Shown: positions 33,241 to 42,878, counted from the first letter of the stretch. The stretch is 64,000 nt of DNA from Alphaproteobacteria bacterium (GCA_020443295.1 JAGRIJ010000049.1:1-64000); one strand, 5' to 3'. Numbers and translations are program-made. Notes: generated from the letters alone by a model not told the origin.

Positions 33241-34304
33241 GCGGAATCTCCCCCGGCCTCGCGCCAGAGCAGCACGCGGTCGGCATTCACCATATCGGCC
33301 ACCAGATCGTCAAAGTAATAGCGCGGCAGCCAGTTCAGACGGTCCTGCGCCTTGCGCGCATTCCCCAGAAGGTGATGAACATCCTTTGGCCGGAACAACG
33401 AAGCATCGACACTCACGAGCAACCGCCCGGTGCGCTTATCCCGCCCCGTCTCTTCCACGCCCTGCCCGCTCCAGACGATATGCATCCCGATCTGTTCGAA
33501 CGCGCGCTCGACAAACTCCCGCACGGAATGCGCCTGCCCCGTGGCCAGCACATAATCGTCCGGCACATCCTGCTGAAGCATCAGCCACATCCCCTCCACG
33601 TAATCGCGGGCATGGCCCCAGTCGCGGATGGAATCCAGATTGCCCAGCTTCAGAACCTCGCGCGATCCCGCCTCGATCCCGGCCACCGCCTTGGTGATCT
33701 TGCGGGTAACGAAATCTTCGCCCCGCGCCGGGCTTTCATGATTGAACAAAATGCCGTTGGACGCATGAAGCCCATAGGCATCGCGGTAGGTTTTAACCAG
33801 CCAGTACGCCGCCAGTTTTGCTACCCCGTAAGGGCTGCACGGCATGAAGGGCGTATGCTCGTCCTGCGGTGCGGGCGCGCTGCCGAACATCTCGGACGAA
33901 GACGCCTGGTAAAGGCGCACCGTGCGCTCCATATCCAGAAGCCGGATCGCGTCCAAAATCGCCAGCGTCCCCTTGGTATTGATATCCAGCGTCGCCGCCG
34001 GGGTCGTAAAGCTCACCCCCACCTGCGAAAGCGCGGCCAGATTATAGATTTCATCGGGCCGGACCTGCTTGATCAGCGCCGCCACGCTCTGCGCGTCCGT
34101 CACATCGCCGTGATGCAGGGTCATCGAGGCATCGGTCAGCCCCAGCGACGACAGGCGTTTCAAGCCGTCCTGCGGGTCCACGTAACTGTCCCAACGGATC
34201 AGCCCGTGAACTTTATAACCTCTGCGGATCAGGAACTCAGCAAGATACCCCCCATCCTGCCCGGCGATGCCGGTGATGAGGGCGGTTTTTTTGAAACCGG
34301 ACAT
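33222..34304 (-). CDS. gmd: GDP-mannose 4,6-dehydratase
   Basis: This 360-residue enzyme starts the pathway to GDP-L-fucose by dehydrating GDP-mannose. The N-terminus has the cofactor motif TALITGIAGQDGGYLAEFL; the catalytic region has YQASSSEMFG and then YGVAKLAAYW, supplying Tyr and Lys. I chose the ATG at 34304, where MSGFKKTALITG begins, although an upstream ATG at 34319 is also in frame. It precedes fcl, which overlaps it by 19 bases. Confidence 0.95.
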   Translation of the reverse strand: MSGFKKTALITGIAGQDGGYLAEFLIRRGYKVHGLIRWDSYVDPQDGLKRLSSLGLTDASMTLHHGDVTDAQSVAALIKQVRPDEIYNLAALSQVGVSFTTPAATLDINTKGTLAILDAIRLLDMERTVRLYQASSSEMFGSAPAPQDEHTPFMPCSPYGVAKLAAYWLVKTYRDAYGLHASNGILFNHESPARGEDFVTRKITKAVAGIEAGSREVLKLGNLDSIRDWGHARDYVEGMWLMLQQDVPDDYVLATGQAHSVREFVERAFEQIGMHIVWSGQGVEETGRDKRTGRLLVSVDASLFRPKDVHHLLGNARKAQDRLNWLPRYYFDDLVADMVNADRVLLWREAGGDSAWKMTG

Positions 34305-34414
34305 TGGCGTCTCCCACACGGATACAAGCTGCGAAAACAGAATGCATCATCCATGCCAAAAACGCAAAGAAAAGAATGATATAAGAAAGAAATTTAAAGT
34401 ATGATCTAAGAGAC

Positions 34415-35356
34415 ATGAACCCGATAGACAAAATCGACAGATCGCACCGGCAGGGCCTCGTCCTGCACGGCTTCTGCCTAACGCTGTTTCTGATTTCTCT
34501 TTACATAAATTACAACCTCACTGTTTTTGCTCAAATAGTGGCGCACTATACCTATGCTCCGGTCGAACTGGAGAACACCAAAGCGCCCTTGGAATGCCAT
34601 TACAACGAGAACTCGTATTGCTGGAGCGAACCGTGGTGGTGGATGAATGAAAGAAACACGGCGAGAGAAGAATGCAAACTGGCGATGCCAGAAAACAAAT
34701 ACAAGATAGCTGATAAAGAATATTTACTTAAAATTAGCAACTATACCTATGAACCGCCATGCAAGCTGAAAAAAACGATATACGTTTCCCCGCTTAATCC
34801 GTTATGGGCGGTCGCTGATAATAGACTACCGGGAGAAAGAACACTCAATACGTTGTTAAAGATGAGCTTGCTGCTAATGGCATGGATCGGCCTATTTGCC
34901 GGCCTTTCCAGCCTGATATTAAGATGCCGACCTTCAGAAATTTTGAGCGCCCTCAATGCCGAAACCAGAAAAATGAACGTCCTAAACAGCCTGATCCTCT
35001 CCTACTACACAGCAGCAACAGCACAGATGATTCAATACATGTACGTATACACATTCGATCCTGAAAAAATGGCCTATCATGGCTTTCTGAATGGCGGTTG
35101 GCCCGTCATGCTAGGCATAGTGATCTATGCGATCTACTCCCCACTCAGATATATATTCCTCACGCCGTTAATATATTTTCTTGTGAGTTTTGCATTGCCG
35201 TTTTTATATTTCTCTCTGGTTCCTCTGGGAGCAGCTTTATTGTTCTTCACCAATGACCCGCGAATTTCAGGGTTTTTATTTTTGATTCTGCATTTCCTGA
35301 TTATCTCGGCCCTCACAGCGTTTAGGAACAAAAATCATACAAAACCTACCCCTTAA
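34415..35356 (+). CDS. Multi-pass membrane protein of unknown function
   Basis: The 313-residue protein has about six hydrophobic segments, at about 10-40, 147-170, 190-215 and three more in 230-305. A soluble loop between the first two contains several cysteines and may face the periplasm. The gene is more AT-rich than the sugar genes around it. AAGAG precedes the ATG. I do not recognise a family, and it has no obvious operon partner, being divergent from gmd and convergent with the next gene. Confidence 0.65.
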   Translation: MNPIDKIDRSHRQGLVLHGFCLTLFLISLYINYNLTVFAQIVAHYTYAPVELENTKAPLECHYNENSYCWSEPWWWMNERNTAREECKLAMPENKYKIADKEYLLKISNYTYEPPCKLKKTIYVSPLNPLWAVADNRLPGERTLNTLLKMSLLLMAWIGLFAGLSSLILRCRPSEILSALNAETRKMNVLNSLILSYYTAATAQMIQYMYVYTFDPEKMAYHGFLNGGWPVMLGIVIYAIYSPLRYIFLTPLIYFLVSFALPFLYFSLVPLGAALLFFTNDPRISGFLFLILHFLIISALTAFRNKNHTKPTP

Positions 35357-35852
35357 CCTTCTGCTTGATCATATAGCCGATCGCCGCCGCGCAGAACGCG
35401 AAGAACAGCGCGCAGAGAACGCCGATCACAATATCGTGCCCGTCCAGCACCATCCACGCCCCGGCCACAACAAACAGGAGCGAAATAATCTCCAGTATGA
35501 TCAGCGTCGGCAGATTATGCGACTTCGCGGAATTCCGGTACGCCTCCCCCACGCCCAGCTTTTCGGTCGAGCGCTCCATCCCCTCCGTCACCCGCCACGT
35601 CCAGAGGGTAAACCCGACCATAAACAACAGGACAATCGCCACGTTCGGCCACGGCCCGAAGGAAATCTGCACACCCACCACCACCGGCAGCATGATGATA
35701 TACATCCGCTTGACGGACCGGCGCAGGCGCTCTTCCTCCGCCGCGCTGCGGATCACGTAGCCCCTCCCCATGATGCCCCATGGATAAAACACGGAATTCC
35801 CGGCAACGTCTTTCTTGAAGATCCCGCTGACCAGCCCGTCGAAATAGCCCAT
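35346..35852 (-). CDS. Small four-pass membrane protein of unknown function
   Basis: This 168-residue protein has two hydrophobic hairpins, at about 50-85 and 110-160 (TLIILEIISLLFVVAGAWMV), implying four membrane passes. It starts six bases after the stop of the sterol-desaturase-family gene and is probably translated from the same operon. Its 3' end overlaps the end of the convergent membrane gene by 11 bases. No family is recognised. Confidence 0.65.
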   Translation of the reverse strand: MGYFDGLVSGIFKKDVAGNSVFYPWGIMGRGYVIRSAAEEERLRRSVKRMYIIMLPVVVGVQISFGPWPNVAIVLLFMVGFTLWTWRVTEGMERSTEKLGVGEAYRNSAKSHNLPTLIILEIISLLFVVAGAWMVLDGHDIVIGVLCALFFAFCAAAIGYMIKQKVKG

Positions 35853-35857
35853 GACGC

Positions 35858-36844
35858 CTAGCCCTGCGCTTCGGGCTGCTTGGCTGCGCGCCCCATCCCC
35901 GGCGCCTTGGTCTTGAGTGCCTTGCGCTTTTCCTTGTTGAGAAACGGCCAGAGAAGCTGGTGCGTGAATTTCGCGGGCATGAACTCGCTGATCCCGATAT
36001 TCACGGGCGGGCGGCGGTCCTGCGGGTTGATGAACGTCCCGAACAGGATATCCCAGAGCACGACGTTCTCGCCGTAATTCTTGTTCCCCTCCTTGATATC
36101 GCGGCTGTGGTGCCAGCGATGCAGCCCCGGCGTGTTGAACACATACGAAAGCCAGCCAAACCGCATCTCCACGTTACAATGCGTGAGCATTCCGATAAAC
36201 GCGGTGACCGCCGCCAGCCATTGCAGCACCTCCATCGGCGCGCCCAGCAGTGTCAGCGGGACCATTCCCATAACGACGCGGTAAAAACTGTCCATGAAAT
36301 GGAAGCGCCCGGTATTGACGAACCACAGGCGTGTGACGCTGTGATGCACGGCATGAAAGCGCCACAATATAGGGATTTCATGCGCCGTCCGGTGCGACCA
36401 GTAGAGGAAAAACTCCGACGCCACCACGGCAAACGCCACCTGCAAACCCATCGGCCAGCTGCGCGGCCACAGATCGGCCCCCAGCACCCCATACCCCTGC
36501 GCCGTCGCAGGCGTAAACAGCTCGGACAGGCCGATCACCGAGGCGAACAGGAACAGCGTGTGCACGGTCCCCTTTGTGGTCAGTGTATGCGCGATATCGG
36601 CAAACGTCTGCCCGTCCGGTTCCTGCCATTCGCGCTCGTGCGGCATGAACCGCTCAAGGAAAAACAGCGAAACGATCAGCACGATATAGGAAAAAATGAA
36701 TCCCATGATCGGAAGATCGAACGAAAAGGCGATCCCCGTAAGGGTCAGGCACAGCGAAAACAGCCCCGGCCACGCGGCCCAGGAGAGCCAGTATTTCAGG
36801 GGGGATTCATCGCCTTCGGGCAAAGTCTGTACCGTCTGTTCCAT
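35858..36844 (-). CDS. Sterol desaturase/fatty-acid hydroxylase-family membrane oxygenase
   Basis: This di-iron membrane enzyme family hydroxylates or desaturates lipids. The 328-residue protein has several membrane passes and the His-rich clusters that bind iron: HRTAHE, HAVHHS and LHRWHHSRD. Two related hydrophobic stretches precede these. It begins two bases after the epimerase stop in an operon. The lipid substrate is not clear from sequence. Confidence 0.87.
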   Translation of the reverse strand: MEQTVQTLPEGDESPLKYWLSWAAWPGLFSLCLTLTGIAFSFDLPIMGFIFSYIVLIVSLFFLERFMPHEREWQEPDGQTFADIAHTLTTKGTVHTLFLFASVIGLSELFTPATAQGYGVLGADLWPRSWPMGLQVAFAVVASEFFLYWSHRTAHEIPILWRFHAVHHSVTRLWFVNTGRFHFMDSFYRVVMGMVPLTLLGAPMEVLQWLAAVTAFIGMLTHCNVEMRFGWLSYVFNTPGLHRWHHSRDIKEGNKNYGENVVLWDILFGTFINPQDRRPPVNIGISEFMPAKFTHQLLWPFLNKEKRKALKTKAPGMGRAAKQPEAQG

Positions 36845-36846
36845 CG

Positions 36847-37899
36847 CTAAACCTTCGCTGCGCTTTTCTGTTGCGCGGAGCCCGCGCCGACCGAATAATA
36901 ATCCTTATACCACTCCATGAATTTTTTCATCCCCTCCCGCAGGCTCGTCTTGGGCCGGAATCCGACCGCCGCCTCCAGCGAGTCCGTATCGGCATAGGTC
37001 GCGTACACATCGCCCGGCTGCATGGGGAGAAAATTCTTTTTCGCTTCGATGCCAAGCTCTTCCTCGACGATCTGAATCAAATCCATGAGGTTTTCGGGCG
37101 AATGGGCTCCGATATTGTAGATACGATACGGATCGGCGCTTAGCGAAGGATCGGGATTCATCGCATCATATGAAGGATTTGACTGCGGGATAAATTCCAG
37201 TACGCGCTCCATCGATTCAACAATGTCGTCAATATAGGTAAAGTCCCGTTTCATGTCCCCGTTATTGTAGACATCAATCGCTTTCCCCGCGACAATCGCG
37301 TTACTGAACTTGAAGTAAGCCATATCCGGCCGCCCCCAAGGCCCGTAGACCGTAAAGAACCGCAGCCCTGTGCAGGGTATGCCGTAAAGATGCGCATAGC
37401 TGTGCGCCATCAGCTCCCCGCCCTTCTTCGTCGCCGCATAAAGGCTGACCGGATGATCGACATTATCCTTTTCCGAAAACGGCAGCTTGCGGTTCGCCCC
37501 GTAAACCGAGGATGAGGACGCAAACACAAGATGCCGCACACCGTTATGCCGACACCCTTCCAGAACATTCAGAAAACCCGTGACATTGCTCTGCACATAG
37601 GCTTTCGGGTTTTGCAGGGAATACCGCACCCCCGCCTGCGCCGCGAGATTGACCACGATCTCCGGCTTGAAGGTGGAAAACAGCGCCGCCATCCCCGCAT
37701 CGTCCGCCAGATCAAGCACTTTAAAAGTAAAATTTTTGCAGCTCTCTAAAACCTTTAGCCGCCCCTGTTTAAGCGATACATCATAATAATCATTGAGATT
37801 GTCGATCCCCATGATCGTATACCCGCCGCTCGCGCAAAGCCGCTTGACGAAATGAAACCCGACAAACCCCGCCGCCCCGGTGACCAGAACACGCGTCAT
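36847..37899 (-). CDS. NAD-dependent sugar epimerase (UDP-glucuronate 4-epimerase-like)
   Basis: The 350-residue protein has the nucleotide-binding start VLVTGAAGFVGFHFVKRL, the active-site ASSSSVYGAN, and YAATKKGGELMAHSYAHLYG with Tyr-x-x-x-Lys. Together with DNLNDYYDVSLKQGRL this places it with UDP-glucuronate 4-epimerases, such as LspL/CapI, which make UDP-galacturonate for surface polysaccharides. It overlaps the preceding gene's stop by four bases (ATGA). The assignment to this exact sugar rests on family resemblance. Confidence 0.85.
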   Translation of the reverse strand: MTRVLVTGAAGFVGFHFVKRLCASGGYTIMGIDNLNDYYDVSLKQGRLKVLESCKNFTFKVLDLADDAGMAALFSTFKPEIVVNLAAQAGVRYSLQNPKAYVQSNVTGFLNVLEGCRHNGVRHLVFASSSSVYGANRKLPFSEKDNVDHPVSLYAATKKGGELMAHSYAHLYGIPCTGLRFFTVYGPWGRPDMAYFKFSNAIVAGKAIDVYNNGDMKRDFTYIDDIVESMERVLEFIPQSNPSYDAMNPDPSLSADPYRIYNIGAHSPENLMDLIQIVEEELGIEAKKNFLPMQPGDVYATYADTDSLEAAVGFRPKTSLREGMKKFMEWYKDYYSVGAGSAQQKSAAKV

Positions 37900-38393
37900 G
37901 GCTGGTCCCCTTCCTTCTCCTTGGTCTTCTCAACCATTTCCTTCTGCTGCTCGATCAGGTCTTTCGGCGGAGGCGGCAGGGGAGAACCGTCCAGCTTCTG
38001 CTTGGTCGGGTCCACCCCGAGAATCTGTGCAAACAGGATTTTCAACTGCTGCATGATCGAAAATTTTTCCATAAGGTAATCGGAACTGGAGCATTCCATC
38101 TTCTTTTCATCCAGCCTCGTCTTGGCCGCCTTAAAGGAAGTATCGCGGAGATCTTCAAGTTTCTCTATCTGCTTTTTATTCTCTTCGGGAACAAAACGCT
38201 TGATGATGCCCTCGCCCATCGCCGTATCTTTCTGGCAAAACGCGTTATAGGCATCGACCTGCGCGGCAAGCTTCACCGTTTCGCTCAACGTATCCGCCTC
38301 AGCCGGTGGATCGGGCTGGGCGCAAAACGCCTGCCCCGGAAACCCGCCGAGCAGAACAAGGGCCACAAGAAAAATGCGAATTCTTAAACTCAT
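37896..38393 (-). CDS. Secreted protein of unknown function
   Basis: This 165-residue protein has a signal peptide (MSLRIRIFLVALVLLGG to FCA, residue 25) and a charged helical mature domain with a C-terminal PPPPKDL and a Lys/Glu-rich tail. I chose the ATG at 38393 rather than 38501, because the signal peptide begins there. It overlaps the start of the epimerase gene as ATGA, so it is translationally linked to the sugar genes. No family is recognised. Confidence 0.65.
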   Translation of the reverse strand: MSLRIRIFLVALVLLGGFPGQAFCAQPDPPAEADTLSETVKLAAQVDAYNAFCQKDTAMGEGIIKRFVPEENKKQIEKLEDLRDTSFKAAKTRLDEKKMECSSSDYLMEKFSIMQQLKILFAQILGVDPTKQKLDGSPLPPPPKDLIEQQKEMVEKTKEKEGDQP

Positions 38394-38469
38394 AAAAAGC
38401 CTATGATTTTTCAAGCCTGTACCTCGTTTTTTTAGCACGAAAAAGCTCAAAAGGAACAGGGTAAATGAT

Positions 38470-39456
38470 TTAGGCCTGCGTCGCACGCCGCAAGCGGTCA
38501 TTAATCGCCACCCCGATCCCCGCCTCGGGAATGGGCATCACGGCAATCGCTTTATGCGCGGGCTGATCCAGTTGCCGCATCATGGCAAACAGATTGGCCG
38601 CCGCCTCGTAAAGATCGCCCTCCTCGCTGAGATTCCGCAAACTCTCCTCCGGCAGATCCTTGGCCGCCCCGCCGCCGCGTATCCCCATGAACTTTACCGA
38701 ACCGAACGCCAGCAGCGCCTCCCCCGGCGCAAGGTCGATCGCGTTCATCCGCACGGGGATGGAGGGCGCATAATGTTTCAGTAATTGCCCCGGCGAACGC
38801 GGCGCATCGGGATCGCCCTTATCGTAAGACACAGAACGGCCCAGAACCTCGGAAATCTCCTCCGCAGTAACCGCGCCGGGCCGCACCACCGCAGGCTCCC
38901 CGGACGAAAGATCGAGCACCGTGGACTCAACCCCCACGCCGCACGCCCCGGCCGCAAGGATCAGGCCGACCTCATCCCCGAACGCCTCCGCCACATGCGC
39001 AGGCGTGGTAGCACTGAGAGTGCCGGACTTATTCGCGCTCGGCGCGGCCAGCGGAACCCCGCAGGCCTTCAGAACGGAAAGCGCCACGTCATGCTTGGGA
39101 ATCCGCACCGCCAGGGTCGCAAGCCCCGCCCCGGCGAGTTCGCTGACCGGGCAATCGTGTGTGCGTTTGAGGATCAGGGTCAGCGGCCCCGGCCAGAACG
39201 CATCCGCCGCCGCCAGAGCTTCCTGCGTCATTTCGACAAGGCCGGAAGCCTGCAAGGCGCTATGACAATGAATAATCAGAGGATTGAACGAAGGCCGCCC
39301 CTTCGCGGCATAAATCTTCGCCACCGCCTGCCCGTCCAGCGCGTTCGCCGCCAGCCCGTAGACCGTTTCGGTCGGCAGGCCCACAAGCCCGCCCGCTTGA
39401 AGAATACGGGCGGCCTCTGTAATGGCTTCCGCGCTGGGAGTCATAATGCGGCTCAT
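38470..39456 (-). CDS. tsaC: Threonylcarbamoyl-AMP synthase (Sua5/TsaC type)
   Basis: The enzyme makes threonylcarbamoyl-AMP, used for t6A37 in ANN-decoding tRNAs. The 328-residue protein contains LVGLPTETVYGLAANALDG, the KGRPSFNPLIIH ATP-binding segment, and a C-terminal half of Sua5-type that is absent from short TsaC. I chose the ATG at 39456 over 39492; the upstream 12 codons lie inside a repeated sequence. It adjoins an orphan gene that separates it from anmK. Confidence 0.92.
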   Translation of the reverse strand: MSRIMTPSAEAITEAARILQAGGLVGLPTETVYGLAANALDGQAVAKIYAAKGRPSFNPLIIHCHSALQASGLVEMTQEALAAADAFWPGPLTLILKRTHDCPVSELAGAGLATLAVRIPKHDVALSVLKACGVPLAAPSANKSGTLSATTPAHVAEAFGDEVGLILAAGACGVGVESTVLDLSSGEPAVVRPGAVTAEEISEVLGRSVSYDKGDPDAPRSPGQLLKHYAPSIPVRMNAIDLAPGEALLAFGSVKFMGIRGGGAAKDLPEESLRNLSEEGDLYEAAANLFAMMRQLDQPAHKAIAVMPIPEAGIGVAINDRLRRATQA

Positions 39457-39465
39457 GCCCCGAAC

Positions 39466-39493
39466 AAAGCCATTAACGGGCGCAAAAGGCAAG
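39466..39493. repeat. 28-bp direct repeat, left copy
   Basis: This copy has 26 of 28 bases in common with 40101-40128 and the same orientation. It covers the upstream region of tsaC. Together the copies flank a single orphan gene, as an insertion with target duplication would. Confidence 0.7.
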
Positions 39494-39518
39494 GTTTATG
39501 TTCCAATACCCAAGCATC

Positions 39519-40028
39519 CTAATGATCCATTCTTGTAAGTGAATCAACATCTCCCACGTATACTTCTGCATTCGTCTTCGTCACGCAGATTCCCCACACG
39601 TGCTTCATATCCCTCTTCTGGTACACAGCCTCCGGACCAATGATCGCGGCAAGCCTTGCCACGAAATCATCGTATTCGTCCTGACGAGCGCCCGAATATA
39701 CTTTGATTTCTCCGGACCTTGTTGACCAAATCATTTCATAGGAAAAGATCCGCGGAGGGTTGTAATTGCTTGTTGGATTAAAGATGGTAGGCGGCAGCGC
39801 TGCTACAGTTTTGGATGCAAGATACATCCCTGTGAGTGGCTCAAAAACCCGCCCGTCAGCATCGTTGTGACTTAACTGTAAACACTTGCTTTTCAAGCTT
39901 TCCAGCTTTGATAACGGTTGCGTAGAAGTCAAAGCAGATTCCGCGCGTTTATCCAGGAGTAAAAACAAAAAAGTTAAAAGTAGAATAAATACAAAAATTA
40001 CGGAAATTGTATAAAAAACGGGTTTCAT
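39519..40028 (-). CDS. Orphan membrane-anchored protein between direct repeats
   Basis: This 169-residue protein has one N-terminal membrane segment (VFYTISVIFVFILLLTFLFL) and a soluble C-terminal domain with no family I recognise. It is AT-richer than tsaC and anmK. The gene lies between two 28-base direct repeats, which suggests that it entered as a unit between anmK and tsaC. The function is unknown. Confidence 0.6.
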   Translation of the reverse strand: MKPVFYTISVIFVFILLLTFLFLLLDKRAESALTSTQPLSKLESLKSKCLQLSHNDADGRVFEPLTGMYLASKTVAALPPTIFNPTSNYNPPRIFSYEMIWSTRSGEIKVYSGARQDEYDDFVARLAAIIGPEAVYQKRDMKHVWGICVTKTNAEVYVGDVDSLTRMDH

Positions 40029-40100
40029 TTCTCTGTTAAACTATGACTTTTTTGTAAGCGTCAAGACAAGCTCTAAGGATAACATATATAACCAACGCCC

Positions 40101-40128
40101 AAAGCCATTAACGGACGCAAAATGCAAG
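40101..40128. repeat. 28-bp direct repeat, right copy
   Basis: This is the partner of 39466-39493, 635 bases away, differing at two positions. It lies 11 bases beyond the anmK stop. A transposase-like sequence is not visible between the copies. Confidence 0.7.
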
Positions 40129-40138
40129 ACGTATTGCT

Positions 40139-41245
40139 CTAAAGCGCCTGACGCGCAGAACTTTGCGGATGATACAAAACCCCGCCCGTCAAAGGCTTCG
40201 GCACCCCTGTCGTTCCCGGCTCGGTGAGCGGCAGACCAAGCAGCGACCGCACGGCGAGGTAAGCGAACCCCTGCGCCTCCAGAACATCGCCCTGCCACCC
40301 CAGCGCCTCGACCGGCGCGACCGGAACCTGAAACAGCGCCTGCAGCCGCTTCATCAGGAAACCGTTATGCCGTCCCCCGCCCGTCACATACACGGCGCGC
40401 GGCGGCTTCGGGCACAGGCTGATCCCTTTCTCGATGCTCCGCACCGTAAACTCCAGCAGCGTCGCCGCCCCGTGAGCATCGGCAAGCTTCTCCACCGCCT
40501 TCACATCCCATGCATCGCGGTCCAGCGATTTGGGAGGCTTCTGCACAAAATAAGGATGCGCCATCCAATGAAAGAGCAACGCCTCATCCGCCCGCCCCGC
40601 GGAAGCCAGCAACCCGTCCCGGTCGTAGGAAAACCCGGTGCGCCTTGAAACGAAATCATCCAGAAGCGCATTCCCCGGCCCGCAATCGAACGCGAGAATC
40701 TCGCCCTCCCCGATCCATGTGATATTGGAAACTCCGCCGATATTCAAAATGGCCAAAAGTTTGTCCAATTCATGCGCCAGGGCACGGTGATAAAGGGGAA
40801 GAAGCGGCGCACCCTGCCCGCCCGCCTGAACATCCGCCACCCGCATCTGCCCGACCACCGGAAGGCCGCACGCATCGGCGAGCGCCTGCGCATCGCCGAT
40901 CTGCCATGTGAATTTCGCGCCCGGATCATGAAAGATCGTCTGCCCGTGAAAGCCGATAACATCGACGGTTCGCGGATCAATATTGTTATCGGACAAAAAT
41001 TTATCCAAATAGGCGATATGCCGCTCGGTCACTATCTTTTCAGCCGCATCGGTTTCCGACCCCCTCTCACTCTGACCGAGAACGGCCCGAATCACCCCGC
41101 GATCCTCCGGCGAATAAGGGTAACTCCCCGCCGCCAGAGGCGTGACCGAAGCCTCCCCGTCGGTCTTAATCCATGCGATATCTACACCATCAAATGAAGT
41201 TCCGGACATAAGTCCAATTGCGCTATGGATTTTTTTATGTATCAT
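40139..41245 (-). CDS. anmK: Anhydro-N-acetylmuramic acid kinase AnmK
   Basis: AnmK recycles peptidoglycan by opening and phosphorylating 1,6-anhydro-MurNAc. The 368-residue protein starts with IGLMSGTSFDGVDIAWIKTDG and shows the ATPase fold segments DVIGFHGQTIFHDP, LLAILNIGGVSNITW and VYVTGGGRHNGFLMKRLQ. GGAG precedes the ATG. It is divergent from tyrS, a common neighbour. Confidence 0.96.
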   Translation of the reverse strand: MIHKKIHSAIGLMSGTSFDGVDIAWIKTDGEASVTPLAAGSYPYSPEDRGVIRAVLGQSERGSETDAAEKIVTERHIAYLDKFLSDNNIDPRTVDVIGFHGQTIFHDPGAKFTWQIGDAQALADACGLPVVGQMRVADVQAGGQGAPLLPLYHRALAHELDKLLAILNIGGVSNITWIGEGEILAFDCGPGNALLDDFVSRRTGFSYDRDGLLASAGRADEALLFHWMAHPYFVQKPPKSLDRDAWDVKAVEKLADAHGAATLLEFTVRSIEKGISLCPKPPRAVYVTGGGRHNGFLMKRLQALFQVPVAPVEALGWQGDVLEAQGFAYLAVRSLLGLPLTEPGTTGVPKPLTGGVLYHPQSSARQAL

Positions 41246-41272
41246 GAATCATATTCTCCAACATTTATGCAG

Positions 41273-41287
41273 TGTGGCATGACCACA
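41273..41287. promoter_or_regulatory. Small inverted repeat before the tyrS start
   Basis: TGTGG and CCACA flank the five bases CATGA, ending 11 bases before the tyrS ATG. It could form a small hairpin over the initiation region, which has no clear ribosome-binding site. Confidence 0.3.
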
Positions 41288-41298
41288 ATATTTTAATT

Positions 41299-42555
41299 AT
41301 GAGCTCTTATAAATCGGATTTTCTGAATATTCTGACCGAGCGCGGCTTTATACACCAGTGCAGCGACTTCGAAGGCCTTGACCTTAAACTCTCGACCGGA
41401 TCGCAAACCGGTTATATCGGCTTCGATGCGACCGCTGACAGCCTGCACGCCGGCTCCCTCGTCCAGATCATGATGCTCTACTGGTTCCAGAAAACCGGAC
41501 ACAAGCCGATCACGCTGATGGGGGGCGGCACGACCAAGATCGGCGACCCGTCAGGAAAAGATGAAAGCCGCAAGATGCTGAACGATGCGACGATCGCCGG
41601 TAACATCAAGGGCATTACATGGATCCTCTCCGTTTTCCTGAAATTCGGCTATGGCCGGAATGACGCCAAGCTGCTCAATAACTCCGACTGGCTGGAAAAC
41701 CTGAACTATATCGATTTTCTCCGCGAATACGGTCCGCACTTCACGATCAACCGGATGATGACGTTTGATTCCGTAAAAAACCGACTGGAACGCGAACAGC
41801 CCCTCACCTTTCTGGAATTCAACTACATGATCCTGCAGGCCTATGACTTTCTGGAGCTTTACAGGCGCTATGGCGTAGTCCTACAGATGGGCGGCTCAGA
41901 CCAGTGGGGCAATATTATTAACGGCGTTGAACTCTCCCGCCGCAAGGACGGCGCGCAGATCTTCGGTTTAACGACGCCTCTTCTGACGACCTCCTCCGGG
42001 GGTAAAATGGGCAAGACCGCCGAAGGCACGGTCTGGCTGGATGAAAAAAAGCTCCCCTCGTATGATTATTACCAGTTCTGGCGGAACACCGAGGACGCGG
42101 ATGTGGGCCGCTTCCTGAAACTCTTCACGACCCTGCCTCTGGACGAAATCGCCAGGCTCGAACAACTGCAGGGACAGGAAATCAACGAAGCCAAGAAAGT
42201 CCTCGCCTTCGAAGCGACCCGCATGTGCCGGGGCGAACATGCCGCCGTGCAGGCGCAAAACACCGCCGTGGAAGTGTTCGAAAAAGGATCGGTCGGCGCG
42301 GACCTGCCTTTCGTTACAATCGAGATCGACCGCCTGAAACGCGGCGCCAGCGTCGTCGATCTTCTGGTCGAAACCGGCCTGAGCACATCAAAAGGAGAAG
42401 CCCGCAGGCTCATTCAGGGCGGCGGCGCCCGCGTGAATGATGTTCCCGTCGGCGCGGTCGAACAAACCGTGAGCATTTCCGACCTCTCCCGCGAAGGAAT
42501 TATCAAAATCTCCTCGGGCAAAAAGAACCACGCGCTGGTCAAAATCCCGGCCTAG
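41299..42555 (+). CDS. tyrS: Tyrosyl-tRNA synthetase
   Basis: The 418-residue class I synthetase joins tyrosine to tRNA-Tyr. It has the HIGH-type motif DSLHAGSL, the KMSKS-type loop GKMGKTAEG, and an S4 domain at the C-terminus ([18 protein letters not shown]). I chose the ATG at 41299, as the more upstream GTG frame adds non-conserved residues. It is divergent from anmK and has no obvious Shine-Dalgarno sequence. Confidence 0.97.
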   Translation: MSSYKSDFLNILTERGFIHQCSDFEGLDLKLSTGSQTGYIGFDATADSLHAGSLVQIMMLYWFQKTGHKPITLMGGGTTKIGDPSGKDESRKMLNDATIAGNIKGITWILSVFLKFGYGRNDAKLLNNSDWLENLNYIDFLREYGPHFTINRMMTFDSVKNRLEREQPLTFLEFNYMILQAYDFLELYRRYGVVLQMGGSDQWGNIINGVELSRRKDGAQIFGLTTPLLTTSSGGKMGKTAEGTVWLDEKKLPSYDYYQFWRNTEDADVGRFLKLFTTLPLDEIARLEQLQGQEINEAKKVLAFEATRMCRGEHAAVQAQNTAVEVFEKGSVGADLPFVTIEIDRLKRGASVVDLLVETGLSTSKGEARRLIQGGGARVNDVPVGAVEQTVSISDLSREGIIKISSGKKNHALVKIPA

Positions 42556-42632
42556 GCGGGAAAATCAGGCTGGAAAACCATTCACTCTGCTCACGGGCTT
42601 AAATATAAGGGTTAAGCAGCGGGAGTATGCGA

Positions 42633-42878
42633 ATGTCTGTCTGGGAATTATGGATTGAGAGATATGTTGAGATTGTAGATGGTGAATCTGTCGAAGGAGA
42701 AGACTACTCGTTTTTTCCAAAAGAAGACAACGAGGATTATAGAACTAAGGTTCGCCTAGCCGGGAAAGGCGCAGAGAAGGTTTGGACGGTTGAAGCAGCC
42801 GACTTCAGTGACGCTTGTACGAAACTTCACAAATATATGGGTTGGCCTGACTACATCCCGGAAGATAACTCCAGTTGA
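42633..42878 (+). CDS. Small acidic protein of unknown function
   Basis: The 81-residue protein begins MSVWELWIERYVEIVDGESV and is rich in acidic and aromatic residues. GGGAG sits seven bases before the ATG at 42633, so I prefer it to 42627. The gene is AT-rich compared with tyrS. It has the look of a small immunity-type or accessory protein, but no family is recognised. About 100 bases after it contain a short frame without a start codon, which I left out. Confidence 0.5.
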   Translation: MSVWELWIERYVEIVDGESVEGEDYSFFPKEDNEDYRTKVRLAGKGAEKVWTVEAADFSDACTKLHKYMGWPDYIPEDNSS

